Assembly (NCBI RefSeq): GCF_023091745.1 | Contig: NW_026291765.1 | Coordinates: forward strand, 124,001 to 188,000 | From: Budorcas taxicolor | Taxonomy: Eukaryota; Chordata; Mammalia; Artiodactyla; Bovidae | DNA length: 64,000 nt | Direction of reading: 5' to 3' | Part shown: one piece after another, positions 36,722 through 48,961 of the stretch | How the letters are laid out: each line of letters starts with the position of its first letter | Numbering within the stretch: position 1 is the stretch's first letter | Translations under genes and position numbers: made by a program | Notes under the pieces: generated by a model | Seen by the model: only the letters and a program-made list of their open reading frames with translations | Told to the model about the DNA's origin: nothing | Databases searched by the model: none

Positions 36722-37537
36722 AACGGGGCTCCTCTGGATGTGGGCGGGACCCTCGTGATTCCTCTCGAGTGGAGACGGCTAGGTCGGGGAACTTCTTGAT
36801 TTGCACCAAGGGTGTGAAGGACCGTTTCGAAGTTCCAGAGGTGAGGTGTGATCAGCCTCGAGACGCCTCAGCGGAAATGGGCCTCATCTCGCCTGGAGCG
36901 GAGAACCTCCTGGATTTTCTCGAGTTGCGGCAGGTCTTCTCGAGTTACGACGGGGACCACAGGGACCCGCTCTGGTGGCCTCAGGAAAGGCCAGTCCCCA
37001 TGCGTGTTGCTAGGGGACCTCTCGGGTTTCCTCTCCCGTCCATGCCGGGGCCTCAGTCCTTGTGTGGAGTCGGGGCCGGAACCTGAGGATTCCTCTCCAG
37101 TGTTGCCATGGATCTTGGGGTGCTTCTGAGTCTCCCCAGGGGAGTCAGGCCTCGTCTCGAGTGGGGGCTTGCACGTGCGCTTTCCTCCCGAGCTGCAGCA
37201 GTAGTGTCACGCTTCCTGTCACGTGGATCAAGGGATCTGTGGCTTTCCCTCGAGGCTGTCCCTCGAGGCTTTCCCACGAGGCTTTCCCACAGGGCTGTGC
37301 CACGTGCCACCTTGGTGTGAGTCGATCCTCGGCGTGAAAGACGAGCCGGTGAAGGGAAAAGAGGTTCCTCTGGAATGGACTGAGACATCTGGGGGACTCT
37401 TGGAATGGTGGCACGACCCTGGAGTTCCTCTCGCCGTTCCTGTTGAGAGGGCCTCCTCTTGAGATGCGACGGGAACGCCGGGAAATCTTTCCCGATGAAG
37501 CAGGGAAACGTTCCCTCATCTCGAGCTACGAGGCGGA
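36722..37537. repeat. Satellite monomer 46 (type H, late form)
   Basis: Barcode 103G 178C 238A 284T 306T 448T 764A 775T 788C 790T. First half of dimer copy 1. Confidence 0.93.
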
Positions 37538-38353
37538 AACGGGGCTCCTCTGGATGTGGGCGGGACCCTCGTGATTCCTCTCGAGTGGAGACGGCTAGGT
37601 CGGGGAACTTCTTGATTTGCACCAAGGGTGTGAAGGACCCTTTCGAAGTTCCAGAGGTGAGGTGTGATCAGCCTCGAGACGCCTCAGCGGAAATGGGCCT
37701 CATCTCGCCTGGAGGGGAGAACCTCCTGGATTTTCTCGAGTTGCTGCAGGTCTTCTCGAGTTACGACGGGGACCTCAGGGACCCGCTCTGGTGGCCTCAG
37801 GAAAGGCCAGTCCCCATGCGAGTTGCTAGGGGACCTCTCGGGATTCCTCTCCCGTCCATGCCGGGGCCTCAGTCCTTGTGTGGAGTCGGGGCCGGAACCT
37901 GAGGATTCCTCTCCAGTGTTGCCATGGATCTTGGGGTGCTTCTGAGTCTCCCCAGGGGAGTCAGGCCTCGTCTCGAGTGGGGGCATGCACGTGCGCTTTC
38001 CTCCCGAGCTGCAGCAGTAGTGTCACGCTTCCTGTCACGTGGATCAAGGGATCTGTGGCTTTCCCTCGAGGCTGTCCCTCGAGGCTTTCCCACGAGGCTT
38101 TCCCACAGGGCTGTGCCACGTGCCACCTTGGTGTGAGTCGATCCTCGGCGTGAAAGACGAGCCGGTGAAGGGAAAAGAGGTTCCTCTGGAATGGACTGAG
38201 ACATCTGGGGGACTCTTGGAATGGTGGCACGACCCTGGAGTTCCTCTCGCCGTTCCTGTTGAGAGGGCCTCCTCTTGAGATGCGACGGGAACGCCGGGAA
38301 CTCTTTCCCGACGAAGCAGGGAAAGGATCCCTCATCTCGAGCTACGAGGCGGA
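37538..38353. repeat. Satellite monomer 47
   Basis: Majority barcode with one private base at 37745 (TTGCTGCAG). BamHI present. Confidence 0.93.
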
Positions 38354-39169
38354 AACGGGGCTCCTCTGGATGTGGGCGGGACCCTCGTGATTCCTCTCGA
38401 GTGGAGACGGCTAGGTCGGGGAACTTCTTGATTTGCACCAAGGGTGTGAAGGACCGTTTCGAAGTTCCAGAGGTGAGGTGTGATCAGCCTCGAGACGCCT
38501 CAGCGGAAATGGGCCTCATCTCGCCTGGAGCGGAGAACCTCCTGGATTTTCTCGAGTTGCGGCAGGTCTTCTCGAGTTACGACGGGGACCACAGGGACCC
38601 GCTCTGGTGGCCTCAGGAAAGGCCAGTCCCCATGCGTGTTGCTAGGGGACCTCTCGGGTTTCCTCTCCCGTCCATGCCGGGGCCTCAGTCCTTGTGTGGA
38701 GTCGGGGCCGGAACCTGAGGATTCCTCTCCAGTGTTGCCATGGATCTTGGGGTGCTTCTGAGTCTCCCCAGGGGAGTCAGGCCTCGTCTCGAGTGGGGGC
38801 TTGCACGTGCGCTTTCCTCCCGAGCTGCAGCAGTAGTGTCACGCTTCCTGTCACGTGGATCAAGGGATCTGTGGCTTTCCCTCGAGGCTGTCCCTCGAGG
38901 CTTTCCCACGAGGCTTTCCCACAGGGCTGTGCCACGTGCCACCTTGGTGTGAGTCGATCCTCGGCGTGAAAGACGAGCCGGTGAAGGGAAAAGAGGTTCC
39001 TCTGGAATGGACTGAGACATCTGGGGGACTCTTGGAATGGTGGCACGACCCTGGAGTTCCTCTCGCCGTTCCTGTTGAGAGGGCCTCCTCTTGAGATGCG
39101 ACGGGAACGCCGGGAAATCTTTCCCGATGAAGCAGGGAAACGTTCCCTCATCTCGAGCTACGAGGCGGA
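38354..39169. repeat. Satellite monomer 48 (type H, late form)
   Basis: Same barcode as monomer 46; no difference noticed. Confidence 0.93.
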
Positions 39170-39985
39170 AACGGGGCTCCTCTGGATGTGGGCGGGACCC
39201 TCGTGATTCCTCTCGAGTGGAGACGGCTAGGTCGGGGAACTTCTTGATTTGCACCAAGGGTGTGAAGGACCCTTTCGAAGTTCCAGAGGTGAGGTGTGAT
39301 CAGCCTCGAGACGCCTCAGCGGAAATGGGCCTCATCTCGCCTGGAGGGGAGAACCTCCTGGATTTTCTCGAGTTGCGGCAGGTCTTCTCGAGTTACGACG
39401 GGGACCTCAGGGACCCGCTCTGGTGGCCTCAGGAAAGGCCAGTCCCCATGCGAGTTGCTAGGGGACCTCTCGGGATTCCTCTCCCGTCCATGCCGGGGCC
39501 TCAGTCCTTGTGTGGAGTCGGGGCCGGAACCTGAGGATTCCTCTCCAGTGTTGCCATGGATCTTGGGGTGCTTCTGAGTCTCCCCAGGGGAGTCAGGCCT
39601 CGTCTCGAGTGGGGGCATGCACGTGCGCTTTCCTCCCGAGCTGCAGCAGTAGTGTCACGCTTCCTGTCACGTGGATCAAGGGATCTGTGGCTTTCCCTCG
39701 AGGCTGTCCCTCGAGGCTTTCCCACGAGGCTTTCCCACAGGGCTGTGCCACGTGCCACCTTGGTGTGAGTCGATCCTCGGCGTGAAAGACGAGCCGGTGA
39801 AGGGAAAAGAGGTTCCTCTGGAATGGACTGAGACATCTGGGGGACTCTTGGAATGGTGGCACGACCCTGGAGTTCCTCTCGCCGTTCCTGTTGAGAGGGC
39901 CTCCTCTTGAGATGCGACGGGAACGCCGGGAACTCTTTCCCGACGAAGCAGGGAAAGGATCCCTCATCTCGAGCTACGAGGCGGA
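39170..39985. repeat. Satellite monomer 49 (consensus copy)
   Basis: Majority base at every informative site with no private change noticed, so it serves as a natural consensus monomer. BamHI present. Confidence 0.93.
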
Positions 39986-40801
39986 AACGGGGCTCCTCTG
40001 GATGTGGGCGGGACCCTCGTGATTCCTCTCGAGTGGAGACGGCTAGGTCGGGGAACTTCTTGATTTGCACCAAGGGTGTGAAGGACCGTTTCGAAGTTCC
40101 AGAGGTGAGGTGTGATCAGCCTCGAGACGCCTCAGCGGAAATGGGCCTCATCTCGCCTGGAGCGGAGAACCTCCTGGATTTTCTCGAGTTGCGGCAGGTC
40201 TTCTCGAGTTACGACGGGGACCACAGGGACCCGCTCTGGTGGCCTCAGGAAAGGCCAGTCCCCATGCGTGTTGCTAGGGGACCTCTCGGGTTTCCTCTCC
40301 CGTCCATGCCGGGGCCTCAGTCCTTGTGTGGAGTCGGGGCCGGAACCTGAGGATTCCTCTCCAGTGTTGCCATGGATCTTGGGGTGCTTCTGAGTCTCCC
40401 CAGGGGAGTCAGGCCTCGTCTCGAGTGGGGGCTTGCACGTGCGCTTTCCTCCCGAGCTGCAGCAGTAGTGTCACGCTTCCTGTCACGTGGATCAAGGGAT
40501 CTGTGGCTTTCCCTCGAGGCTGTCCCTCGAGGCTTTCCCACGAGGCTTTCCCACAGGGCTGTGCCACGTGCCACCTTGGTGTGAGTCGATCCTCGGCGTG
40601 AAAGACGAGCCGGTGAAGGGAAAAGAGGTTCCTCTGGAATGGACTGAGACATCTGGGGGACTCTTGGAATGGTGGCACGACCCTGGAGTTCCTCTCGCCG
40701 TTCCTGTTGAGAGGGCCTCCTCTTGAGATGCGACGGGAACGCCGGGAACTCTTTCCCGACGAAGCAGGGAAAGGATCCCTCATCTAGAGCTACGAGGCGG
40801 A
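39986..40801. repeat. Satellite monomer 50 (type H, late form)
   Basis: Barcode 103G 178C 238A 284T 306T 448T 801A. Unlike 46 and 48 it keeps BamHI and gains XbaI. Confidence 0.93.
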
Positions 40802-41617
40802 AACGGGGCTCCTCTGGATGTGGGCGGGACCCTCGTAATTCCTCTCGAGTGGAGACGGCTAGGTCGGGGAACTTCTGGATTTGCACCAAGGGTGTGAAGG
40901 ACCCTTTCGAAGTTCCAGAGGTGAGGTGTGATCAGCCTCGAGACGCCTCAGCGGAAATGGGCCTCATCTCGCCTGGAGGGGAGAACCTCCTGGATTTTCT
41001 CGAGTTGCGGCAGGTCTTCTCGAGTTACGACGGGGACCTCAGGGACCCGCTCTGGTGGCCTCAGGAAAGGCCAGTCCCCATGCGAGTTGCTAGGGGACCA
41101 CTCGGGATTCCTCTCCCGTCCATGCCGGGGCCTCAGTCCTTGTGTGGAGTCGGGGCCGGAACCTGAGGATTCCTCTCCAGTGTTGCCATGGATCTTGGGG
41201 TGCTTCTGAGTCTCCCCAGGGGAGTCAGGCCTCGTCTCGAGTGGGGGCTTGCACGTGCGATTTCCTCCCGAGCTGCAGCAGTAGTGTCACGCTTCCTGTC
41301 ACGTGGATCAAGGGATCTGTGGCTTTCCCTCGAGGCTGTCCCTCGAGGCTTTCCCACGAGTCTTTCCCACAGGGCTGTGCCACGTGCCACCTTGGTGTGA
41401 GTCGATCCTCGGCGTGAAAGACGAGCCGGTGAAGGGAAAAGAGGTTCCTCTGGAAGGGACTGAGACATCTGGGGGACTCTTGGAATGGTGGCACGACCCT
41501 GGAGTTCCTCTCGCCGTTTCTGTTGAGAGGGCCTCCTCTTGAGATGCGACGGGAACGCCGGGAACTCTTTCCCGACGAAGCAGGGAAAGGTTCCCTCATC
41601 TCGAGCTACGAGGCGGA
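40802..41617. repeat. Satellite monomer 51
   Basis: Barcode 36A 76G 299A 448T 655G 718T 790T with private GCGATTTCC near 41259 and GAGTCTTTCC near 41361. Confidence 0.93.
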
Positions 41618-42433
41618 AACGGGGCTCCTCTGGATGTGGGCGGGACCCTCGTGATTCCTCTCGAGTGGAGACGGCTAGGTCGGGGAACTTCTTGATTTGC
41701 ACCAAGGGTGTGAAGGACCCTTTCGAATTTCCAGAGGTGAGGTGTGATCAGCCTCGAGACGCCTCTGCGGAAATGGGCCTCATCTCGCCTGGAGGGGAGA
41801 ACCTCCTGGATTTTCTCGAGTTGCGGCAGGTCTTCTCGAGTTACGACGGGGACCTCAGGGACCCGCTCTGGTGGCCTCAGGAAAGGCCAGTCCCCATGCG
41901 AGTTGCTAGGGGACCTCTCGGGATTCCTCTCCCGTCCATGCCGGGGCCTCAGTCCTTGTGTGGAGTCGGGGCCGGAACCTGAGGATTCCTCTCCAGTGTT
42001 GCCATGGATCTTGGGGTGCTTCTGAGTCTCCCCAGGGGAGTCAGTCCTCGTCTCGAGTGGGGGCATGCACGTGTGCTTTCCTCCCGAGCTGCAGCAGTAG
42101 TGTCACGCTTCCTGTCACGTGGATCAAGGGATCTGTGGCTTTCCCTCGAGGCTGTCCCTCGAGGCTTTCCCACGAGGCTTTCCCACAGGGCTGTGCCACG
42201 TGCCACCTTGGTGTGAGTCGATCCTCGGCGTGAAAGACGAGCCGGTGATGGGAAAAGAGGTTCCTCTGGAATGGACTGAGACATCTGGGGGACTCTTGGA
42301 ATGGTGGCACGACCCTGGAGTTCCTCTCGCCGTTCCTGTTGAGAGGGCCTCCTCTTGAGATGCGACGGGAACGCCGGGAACTCTTTCCCGACGAAGCAGG
42401 GAAAGGATCCCTCATCTAGAGCTACGAGGCGGA
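41618..42433. repeat. Satellite monomer 52
   Basis: Barcode 111T 149T 428T 457T 632T 801A. BamHI and XbaI present. Confidence 0.93.
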
Positions 42434-43249
42434 AACGGGGCTCCTCTGGATGTGGGCGGGACCCTCGTGATTCCTCTCGAGTGGAGACGGCTAGGTCGGG
42501 GAACTTCTTGATTTGCACCAAGGGTGTGAAGGACCGTTTCGAAGTTCCAGAGGTGAGGTGTGATCAGCCTCGAGACGCCTCAGCGGAAATGGGCCTCATC
42601 TCGCCTGGAGCGGAGAACCTCCTGGATTTTCTCGAGTTGCGGCAGGTCTTCTCGAGTTACGACGGGGACCACAGGGACCCGCTCTGGTGGCCTCAGGAAA
42701 GGCCAGTCCCCATGCGTGTTGCTAGGGGACCTCTCGGGTTTCCTCTCCCGTCCATGCCGGGGCCTCAGTCCTTGTGTGGAGTCGGGGCCGGAACCTGAGG
42801 ATTCCTCTCCAGTGTTGCCATGGATCTTGGGGTGCTTCTGAGTCTCCCCAGGGGAGTCAGGCCTCGTCTCGAGTGGGGGCATGCACTTGCGCTTTCCTCC
42901 CGAGCTGCAGCAGTAGTGTCACGCTTCCTGTCACGTGGATCAAGGGATCTGTGGCTTTCCCTCGAGGCTGTCCCTCGAGGCTTTCCCACGAGGCTTTCCC
43001 ACAGGGCTGTGCCACGTGCCACCTTGGTGTGAGTCGATCCTCGGCGTGAAAGACGAGCCGGTGAAGGGAAAAGAGGTTCCTCTGGAATGGACTGAGACAT
43101 CTGGGGGACTCTTGGAATGGTGGCACGACCCTGGAGTTCCTCTCGCCGTTCCTGTTGAGAGGGCCTCCTCTTGAGATGCGACGGGAACGCCGGGAACTCT
43201 TTCCCGACGAAGTAGGGAAACGTTCCCTCATCTCGAGCTACGAGGCGGA
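42434..43249. repeat. Satellite monomer 53 (type H, late form)
   Basis: Barcode 103G 178C 238A 284T 306T 788C 790T with private CACTTGCG near 42888 and GAAGTAGGG near 43213. Confidence 0.93.
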
Positions 43250-44065
43250 AACGGGGCTCCTCTGGATGTGGGCGGGACCCTCGTGATTCCTCTCGAGTGG
43301 AGACGGCTAGGTCGGGGAACTTCTTGATTTGCACCAAGGGTGTGAAGGACCCTTTCGAAGTTCCAGAGGTGAGGTGTGATCAGCCTCGAGACACCTCTGC
43401 GGAAATTGGCCTCATCTCGCCTGGAGGGGAGAACCTCCTGGATTTTCTCGAGTTGCGGCAGGTCTTCTCGAGTTACTATGGGGACCTCAGGGACCCGCTC
43501 TGGTGGCCTCAGGAAAGGCCAGCCCCCATGAGAGTTGCTAGGGGACCTCTCGGGATTCCTCTCCCGTCCATGCCGGGGCCTCAGTCCTTGTGTGGAGTCG
43601 GGGCCGGAACCTGAGCATTCCTCTCCAGTGTTGCCATGGATCTTGGGGTGCTTCTGAGTCTCCCCAGGGGAGTCAGGCCTCGTCTCGAGTGGGGGCATGC
43701 ACGTGCGCTTTCCTCCCGAGCTGCAGCAGTAGTGTCACGCTTCCTGTCACGTGGATCAAGGGATCTGTGGCTTTCCCTCGAGGCTGTCCCTCGAGGCTTT
43801 CCCACGAGGCTTTCCCACAGGGCTGTGCCACGTGCCACCTTGGTGTGAGTCGATCCTCGGCGTGAAAGACGAGCCGGTGAAGGGAAAAGAGGTTCCTCTG
43901 GAATGGACTGAGACATCTGGGGGACTCTTGGAATGGTGGCACGACCCTGGAGTTCCTCTCGCCGTTCCTGTTGAGAGGGCCTCCTCTTGAGATGCGACGG
44001 GAACGCCGGGAACTCTTTCCCGACGAAGCAGGGAAAGGATCCCTCATCTAGAGCTACGAGGCGGA
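43250..44065. repeat. Satellite monomer 54
   Basis: Barcode 144A 149T 228T 230T 367C 801A, with CAGCCCCCATGAGAG shared only with 57 and private AAATTGGC. BamHI present. Confidence 0.93.
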
Positions 44066-44881
44066 AACGGGGCTCCTCTGGATGTGGGCGGGACCCTCGT
44101 AATTCCTCTCGAGTGGAGACGGCTAGGTCGGGGAACTTCTTGATTTGCACCAAGGGTGTGAAGGACCCTTTCGAAGTTCCAGAGGTGAGGTGTGATCAGC
44201 CTCGAGACGCCTCAGCGGAAATGGGCCTCATCTCGCCTGGAGGGGAGAACCTCCTGGATTTTCTCGAGTTGCGGCAGGTCTTCTCGAGTTACGACGGGGA
44301 CCTCAGGGACCCGCTCTGGTGGCCTCAGGAAAGGCCAGTCCCCATGCGAGTTGCTAGGGGACCACTCGGGATTCCTCTCCCGTCCATGCCGGGGCCTCAG
44401 TCCTTGTGTGGAGTCGGGGCCGGAACCTGAGGATTCCTCTCCAGTGTTGCCATGGATCTTGGGGTGCTTCTGAGTCTCCCCAGGGGAGTCAGGCCTCGTC
44501 TCGAGTGGGGGCTTGCACGTGCGCTTTCCTCCCGAGCTGCAGCAGTAGTGTCACGCTTCCTGTCACGTGGATCAAGGGATCTGTGGCTTTCCCTCGAGGC
44601 TGTCCCTCGAGGCTTTCCCACGAGGCTTTCCCACAGGGCTGTGCCACGTGCCACCTTGGTGTGAGTCGATCCTCGGCGTGAAAGACGAGCCGGTTAAGGG
44701 AAAAGAGGTTCCTCTGGAAGGGACTGAGACATCTGGGGGACTCTTGGAATGGTGGCACGACCCTGGAGTTCCTCTCGCCGTTTCTGTTGAGAGGGCCTCC
44801 TCTTGAGATGCGACGGGAACGCCGGGAACTCTTTCCCGACGAAGCAGGGAAAGGTTCCCTAATCTCGAGCTACGAGGCGGA
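44066..44881. repeat. Satellite monomer 55
   Basis: Barcode 36A 299A 448T 655G 718T 790T, with CTAATCTCG at its end shared only with 58, and GTTAAGGG shared only with 75. Confidence 0.93.
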
Positions 44882-45697
44882 AACGGGGCTCCTCTGGATG
44901 TGGGCGGGACCCTCGTGATTCCTCTCGAGTGGAGACGGCTAGGTCGGGGAACTTCTTGATTTGCACCAAGGGTGTGAAGGACCGTTTCGAAGTTCCAGAG
45001 GTGAGGTGTGATCAGCCTCGAGACGCCTCAGCGGAAATGGGCCTCATCTCGCCTGGAGCGGAGAACCTCCTGGATTTTCTCGAGTTGCGGCAGGTCTTCT
45101 CGAGTTACGACGGGGACCACAGGGACCCGCTCTGGTGGCCTCAGGAAAGGCCAGTCCCCATGCGTGTTGCTAGGGGACCTCTCGGGTTTCCTCTCCCGTC
45201 CATGCCGGGGCCTCAGTCCTTGTGTGGAGTCGGGGCCGGAACCTGAGGATTCCTCTCCAGTGTTGCCATGGATCTTGGGGTGCTTCTGAGTCTCCCCAGG
45301 GGAGTCAGGCCTCGTCTCGAGTGGGGGCATGCACGTGCGCTTTCCTCCCGAGCTGCAGCAGTAGTGTCACGCTTCCTGTCACGTGGATCAAGGGATCTGT
45401 GGCTTTCCCTCGAGGCTGTCCCTCGAGGCTTTCCCACGAGGCTTTCCCACAGGGCTGTGCCACGTGCCACCTTGGTGTGAGTCGATCCTCGGCGTGAAAG
45501 ACGAGCCGGTGAAGGGAAAAGAGGTTCCTCTGGAATGGACTGAGACATCTGGGGGACTCTTGGAATGGTGGCACGACCCTGGAGTTCCTCTCGCCGTTCC
45601 TGTTGAGAGGGCCTCCTCTTGAGATGCGACGGGAACGCCGGGAACTCTTTCCCGACGAAGCAGGGAAACGTTCCCTCATCTCGAGCTACGAGGCGGA
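44882..45697. repeat. Satellite monomer 56 (type H, late form)
   Basis: Barcode 103G 178C 238A 284T 306T 788C 790T. First monomer of trimer copy 2. Confidence 0.93.
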
Positions 45698-46513
45698 AAC
45701 GGGGCTCCTCTGGATGTGGGCGGGACCCTCGTGATTCCTCTCGAGTGGAGACGGCTAGGTCGGGGAACTTCTTGATTTGCACCAAGGGTGTGAAGGACCC
45801 TTTCGAAGTTCCAGAGGTGAGGTGTGATCAGCCTCGAGACACCTCTGCGGAAATGGGCCTCATCTCGCCTGGAGGGGAGAACCTCCTGGATTTTCTCGAG
45901 TTGCGGCAGGTCTTCTCGAGTTACTATGGGGACCTCAGGGACCCGCTCTGGTGGCCTCAGGAAAGGCCAGCCCCCATGAGAGTTGCTAGGGGACCTCTCG
46001 GGATTCCTCTCCCGTCCATGCCGGGGCCTCAGTCCTTGTGTGGAGTCGGGGCCGGAACCTGAGCATTCCTCTCCAGTGTTGCCATGGATCTTGGGGTGCT
46101 TCTGAGTCTCCCCAGGGGAGTCAGGCCTCGTCTCGAGTGGGGGCATGCACGTGCGCTTTCCTCCCGAGCTGCAGCAGTAGTGTCACGCTTCCTGTCACGT
46201 GGATCAAGGGATCTGTGGCTTTCCCTCGAGGCTGTCCCTCGAGGCTTTCCCACGAGGCTTTCCCACAGGGCTGTGCCACGTGCCACCTTGGTGTGAGTCG
46301 ATCCTCGGCGTGAAAGACGAGCCGGTGAAGGGAAAAGAGGTTCCTCTGGAATGGACTGAGACATCTGGGGGACTCTTGGAATGGTGGCACGACCCTGGAG
46401 TTCCTCTCGCCGTTCCTGTTGAGAGGGCCTCCTCTTGAGATGCGACGGGAACGCCGGGAACTCTTTCCCGACGAAGCAGGGAAAGGATCCCTCATCTAGA
46501 GCTACGAGGCGGA
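45698..46513. repeat. Satellite monomer 57
   Basis: Barcode 144A 149T 228T 230T 367C 801A with CAGCCCCCATGAGAG as in 54. BamHI present. Confidence 0.93.
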
Positions 46514-47329
46514 AACGGGGCTCCTCTGGATGTGGGCGGGACCCTCGTAATTCCTCTCGAGTGGAGACGGCTAGGTCGGGGAACTTCTTGATTTGCACCA
46601 AGGGTGTGAAGGACCCTTTCGAAGTTCCAGAGGTGAGGTGTGATCAGCCTCGAGACGCCTCAGCGGAAATGGGCCTCATCTCGCCTGGAGGGGAGAACCT
46701 CCTGGATTTTCTCGAGTTGCGGCAGGTCTTCTCGAGTTACGACGGGGACCTCAGGGACCCGCTCTGGTGGCCTCAGGAAAGGCCAGTCCCCATGTGAGTT
46801 GCTAGGGGACCACTCGGGATTCCTCTCCCGTCCATGCCGGGGCCTCAGTCCTTGTGTGGAGTCGGGGCCGGAACCTGAGGATTCCTCTCCAGTGTTGCCA
46901 TGGATCTTCGGGTGCTTCTGAGTCTCCCCAGGGGAGTCAGGCCTCGTCTCGAGTGGGGGCTTGCACGTGCGCTTTCCTCCCGAGCTGCAGCAGTAGTGTC
47001 ACGCTTCCTGTCACGTGGATCAAGGGATCTGTGGCTTTCCCTCGAGGCTGTCCCTCGAGGCTTTCCCACGAGGCTTTCCCACAGGGCTGTGCCACGTGCC
47101 ACCTTGGTGTGAGTCGATCCTCGGCGTGAAAGACGAGCCGGTGAAGGGAAAAGAGGTTCCTCTGGAATGGACTGAGACATCTGGGGGACTCTTGGAATGG
47201 TGGCACGACCCTGGAGTTCCTCTCGCCGTTTCTGTTGAGAGGGCCTCCTCTTGAGATGCGACGGGAACGCCGGGAACTCTTTCCCGACGAAGCAGGAAAA
47301 GGTTCCCTAATCTCGAGCTACGAGGCGGA
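46514..47329. repeat. Satellite monomer 58
   Basis: Barcode 36A 299A 448T 718T 790T with CTAATCTCG as in 55. Private CATGTGAG near 46794, CTTCGGG near 46908 and CAGGAAAAGG near 47293. Confidence 0.93.
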
Positions 47330-48145
47330 AACGGGGCTCCTCTGGATGTGGGCGGGACCCTCGTGATTCCTCTCGAGTGGAGACGGCTAGGTCGGGGAAC
47401 TTCTTGATTTGCACCAAGGGTGTGAAGGACCCTTTCGAAGTTCCAGAGGTGAGGTGTGATCCGCCTCGAGACGCCTCTGCGGAAATGGGCCTCATCTCGC
47501 CTGGAGGGGAGAACCTCCTGGATTTTCTCGAGTTGCGGCAGGTCTTCTCGAGTTACGACGGGGACCTCAGGGACCCGCTCTGGTGGCCTCAGGAAAGGCC
47601 AGTCCCCATGCGAGTTGCTAGGGGACCTCTCGGGATTCCTCTCCCGTCCATGCCGGGGCCTCAGTCCTTGTGTGGAGTCGGGGCCGGAACCTGAGGATTC
47701 CTCTCCAGTGTTGCCATGGATCTTGGGGTGCTTCTGAGTCTCCCCAGGGGAGTCAGGCCTCGTCTCGAGTGGGGGCTTGCACGTGCGCTTTCCTCCCGAG
47801 CTGCAGCAGTAGTGTCACGCTTCCTGTCACGTGGATCAAGGGATCTGTGGCTTTCCCTCGAGGCTGTCCCTCGAGGCTTTCCCACGAGGCTTTCCCACAG
47901 GGCTGTGCCACGTGCCACCTTGGTGTGAGTCGATCCTCGGCGTGAAAGACGAGCCGGTGAAGGGAAAAGAGGTTCCTCTGGAAGGGACTGAGACATCTGG
48001 GGGACTCTTGGAATGGTGGCACGACCCTGGAGTTCCTCTCGCCGTTCCTGTTGAGAGGGCCTCCTCTTGAGATGCGACGGGAACGCCGGGAACTCTTTCC
48101 CGACGAAGCAGGGAAAGGTTCCCTCATCTCGAGCTACGAGGCGGA
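47330..48145. repeat. Satellite monomer 59
   Basis: Barcode 133C 149T 448T 655G 790T. BamHI lost as GGTTCC. Confidence 0.93.
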
Positions 48146-48961
48146 AACGGGGCTCCTCTGGATGTGGGCGGGACCCTCGTGATTCCTCTCGAGTGGAGAC
48201 GGCTAGGTCGGGGAACTTCTTGATTTGCACCAAGGGTGTGAAGGACCCTTTCGAATTTCCAGAGGTGAGGTGTGATCCGCCTCGAGACGCCTCTGCGGAA
48301 ATGGGCCTCATCTCGCCTGGAGGGGAGAACCTCCTGGATTTTCTCGAGTTGCGGCAGGTCTTCTCGAGTTACGACGGGGACCTCAGGGACCCGCTCTGGT
48401 GGCCTCAGGAAAGGCCAGTCCCCATGCGAGTTGCTAGGGGACCTCTCGGGATTCCTCTCCCGTCCATGCCGGGGCCTCAGTCCTTGTGTGGAGTCGGGGC
48501 CGGAACCTGAGGATTCCTCTCCAGTGTTGCCATGGATCTTGGGGTGCTTCTGAGTCTCCCCAGGGGAGTCAGTCCTCGTCTCGGGTGGGGGCATGCACGT
48601 GTGCTTTCCTCCCGAGCTGCAGCAGTAGTGTCACGCTTCCTGTCACGTGGATCAAGGGATCTGTGGCTTTCCCTCGAGGCTGTCCCTCGAGGCTTTCCCA
48701 CGAGGCTTTCCCACAGGGCTGTGCCACGTGCCACCTTGGTGTGAGTCGATCCTCGGCGTGAAAGACGAGCCGGTGAAGGGAAAAGAGGTTCCTCTGGAAT
48801 GGACTGAGACATCTGGGGGACTCTTGGAATGGTGGCACGACCCTGGAGTTCCTCTCGCCGTTCCTGTTGAGAGGGCCTCCTCTTGAGATGCGACGGGAAC
48901 GCCGGGAACTCTTTCCCGACGAAGCAGGGAAAGGATCCCTCATCTAGAGCTACGAGGCGGA
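48146..48961. repeat. Satellite monomer 60
   Basis: Barcode 111T 133C 149T 428T 457T 801A, with CTCGGGTGG near 48583 shared only with 66. The hexamer duplication starts inside it. BamHI present. Confidence 0.93.

Larger units (their letters stand above)
36722..39985. repeat. Nearly identical 1632-bp dimers (monomers 46-47 and 48-49)
   Basis: Units 36722-38353 and 38354-39985 differ, as far as I can see, only at 37745 (TTGCTGCAG instead of TTGCGGCAG). The dimer pairs a heavily marked monomer (103G 178C 238A 284T 306T 448T 764A 775T 788C) with a majority-type monomer. Monomer 50 begins a third copy but diverges in its last part (BamHI retained, 801A). Confidence 0.88.
42434..47329. repeat. Duplicated 2448-bp trimer (monomers 53-55 and 56-58)
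   Basis: Copies are 42434-44881 and 44882-47329. Shared rare marks are CAGCCCCCATGAGAG in 54 and 57, GAGCATTCC in 54 and 57, and CTAATCTCG at the ends of 55 and 58. They differ at roughly ten sites, for example CACTTGCG in 53, AAATTGGC in 54, GTTAAGGG in 55, and CATGTGAG and CTTCGGG in 58. Confidence 0.85.
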
